Shown: piece after piece, positions 63,090 to 64,000 of the stretch
Numbering within the stretch: the stretch's first letter is position 1
Layout of the letters: every line of letters begins with the position of its first letter
Assembly (NCBI RefSeq): GCF_001053185.1
Contig: NZ_CSTD01000001.1
Location: 986,333-1,050,332, forward strand
Length of the DNA: 64,000 nt
Reading direction: 5' to 3'
Origin: Mycobacterium bohemicum DSM 44277
GTDB lineage: Bacteria > Actinomycetota > Actinomycetes > Mycobacteriales > Mycobacteriaceae
The notes under the pieces: model-generated
What the model was told of the DNA's origin: nothing
Database searches by the model: none
The model's input: the letters and a program-made list of their open reading frames with translations, nothing else
Position numbers and translations under genes: made by a program

Positions 63090-64000
63090 CGCGATCCACC
63101 GACCCCCGCCACCTGACCAACGTGTCCGCACCGCGAGACCCCGGCAACGACGGTGGGCGGCTGCACGTTGCCAGCACCGAGGGCGCAGTGGCCCCATCGG
63201 GCACCGCCGGCACCGCCGGCAACGGTGAATCGACCCGCGCCGACGTCGGCGACAGTGCTGCCCGTCCCTACTATGTCGCCGTCGGTGATGAAGAAGATGT
63301 GTTCAAAGCCGCCTACCTGCAAGGCCTTTCGATTCTGCTCAAAGGTCCGACCGGATGCGGCAAGACCCGCTTCGTCGAGGCCATGGCCCACGACCTGGGT
63401 CGGCCACTGATCACCGTCGCCTGCCACGACGACCTCACCACCGCCGACCTCGTCGGACGATTCCTCCTCGTCGGCGGAGACACTCAATGGGTCGACGGGC
63501 CGCTAACCCGCGCGGTGCGCGAAGGAGCCATCTGCTACCTCGACGAAGTCGTCGAGGCCCGCCAAGACACCACCGTCGTGCTGCACCCATTAGCCGATCA
63601 CCGCCGCCAGCTGCCCGTCGAACGGCTCGGCGTCACCCTGGCGGCGGCACCCGGGTTCGGCCTGGTGGTCTCCTACAATCCGGGCTACCAAAGCGTCCTC
63701 AAAGATCTCAAAGACTCCACGCGGCAACGCATGGTCGCCTTAGAGTTCGACTTCCCCAACGCCGACATCGAAGAAAAGATCGTCGCGACCGAAGCAGGAA
63801 TCAGCAGCGACCACGCCGCACAGCTTGTCCGGTTCGGTCAAGCGATCCGGCGCCTGGAAACCGGGGGGTTGCGCGAAGTGGCGTCCACGCGGGTGCTCAT
63901 CGCAGCGGGCCGCCTGATCGCCCAAGGCCTGCCCGCACCCAAAGCGGCACGCGCCGCGATCGCCGGACCCCTCAGCGACGATCCCGCCATCACCAACGGA
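63086..64000 (+). CDS. AAA+ ATPase, NorQ/CbbQ (MoxR) type (3' end beyond window)
   Basis: 305 visible residues. About 60 low-complexity N-terminal residues, then an AAA+ core: Walker A GPTGCGKT (87-94), Walker [11 protein letters not shown] (149-158), sensor 1 [17 protein letters not shown], arginine-finger region KDSTRQRM. It resembles CbbQ/NirQ/NorQ chaperone ATPases. ATG 63086 overlaps the VWA stop (ATGA). Continues past the window edge. Confidence 0.9.
   Translation, partial: MTRSTDPRHLTNVSAPRDPGNDGGRLHVASTEGAVAPSGTAGTAGNGESTRADVGDSAARPYYVAVGDEEDVFKAAYLQGLSILLKGPTGCGKTRFVEAMAHDLGRPLITVACHDDLTTADLVGRFLLVGGDTQWVDGPLTRAVREGAICYLDEVVEARQDTTVVLHPLADHRRQLPVERLGVTLAAAPGFGLVVSYNPGYQSVLKDLKDSTRQRMVALEFDFPNADIEEKIVATEAGISSDHAAQLVRFGQAIRRLETGGLREVASTRVLIAAGRLIAQGLPAPKAARAAIAGPLSDDPAITNG

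Noticed and set aside
1..64000. CRISPR array
   Set aside because: No set of short regularly spaced direct repeats was seen and no cas-like gene is present.

Overview
The window reads as the chromosome of a non-tuberculous Mycobacterium. Coding GC is high. Lineage markers are DesA3, an ANTAR regulator, a PPK2, a wax ester synthase/DGAT, PF04072 methyltransferases, three AveC-family membrane proteins and a broken mycofactocin-type SDR. It is mosaic: intact metabolic genes alternate with gene scars.

Region 1 (about 1-17.8 kb) is a metabolic and stress block: acyl-CoA desaturase, a DUF6131 membrane peptide, GAF-ANTAR, a DUF6307 peptide, GH130, SulP, PPK2, a slipin/small membrane protein/phosphoketolase operon and a P3A proton ATPase. 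Four of its transcription units are preceded by copies of one roughly 85-nt repeat (1681-1763, 5435-5520, 14481-14563, 15013-15095). All four copies have the same orientation relative to the gene. Each can fold into three hairpins, two of which show compensatory base changes between copies. I read this as an undescribed structured 5' leader RNA family, and it is the main candidate for a new system here.

Region 2 (about 17.8-28.1 kb) lies between two direct repeats of the 3' half of a tRNA-Pro gene. It holds a glutathione peroxidase, a dehalogenase-like hydrolase, a large TPR-like lipoprotein, a DyP peroxidase translationally coupled to an unknown Cys-rich protein, an orphan Pycsar-effector-like membrane protein, and an IS481-type element with a second fragment of the same family 8.5 kb away.

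Region 3 (about 28-40 kb) is a scar zone. It has a WS/DGAT, an integrase remnant next to a tmRNA/tRNA 3'-end fragment, an M20 amidohydrolase, a TRIC-type channel, a phage-like coiled-coil membrane protein, a tRNA-Met 3'-half fragment, a TetR gene running into a RelE fragment, two SDRs (one broken, with a 77-bp tandem duplication) and an esterase.

Region 4 (about 40-64 kb) is an oxidative catabolic or tailoring island: four P450s, three AveC-family proteins, several SDRs, a limonene-epoxide-hydrolase-like enzyme, an MpaB-type oxygenase, alpha/beta hydrolases, a methyltransferase, three ordinary TetR regulators plus a tandem TetR-TetR fusion, and a VWA/AAA+ (NorD/NorQ-like) activator pair. A 24-bp palindrome between the TetR at 46741 and the MpaB gene recurs in degenerate form at 57889 and 59546, suggesting one regulon across the island. 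Remnants of ALDH, MMPL, SDR and hydrolase genes show ongoing rearrangement.
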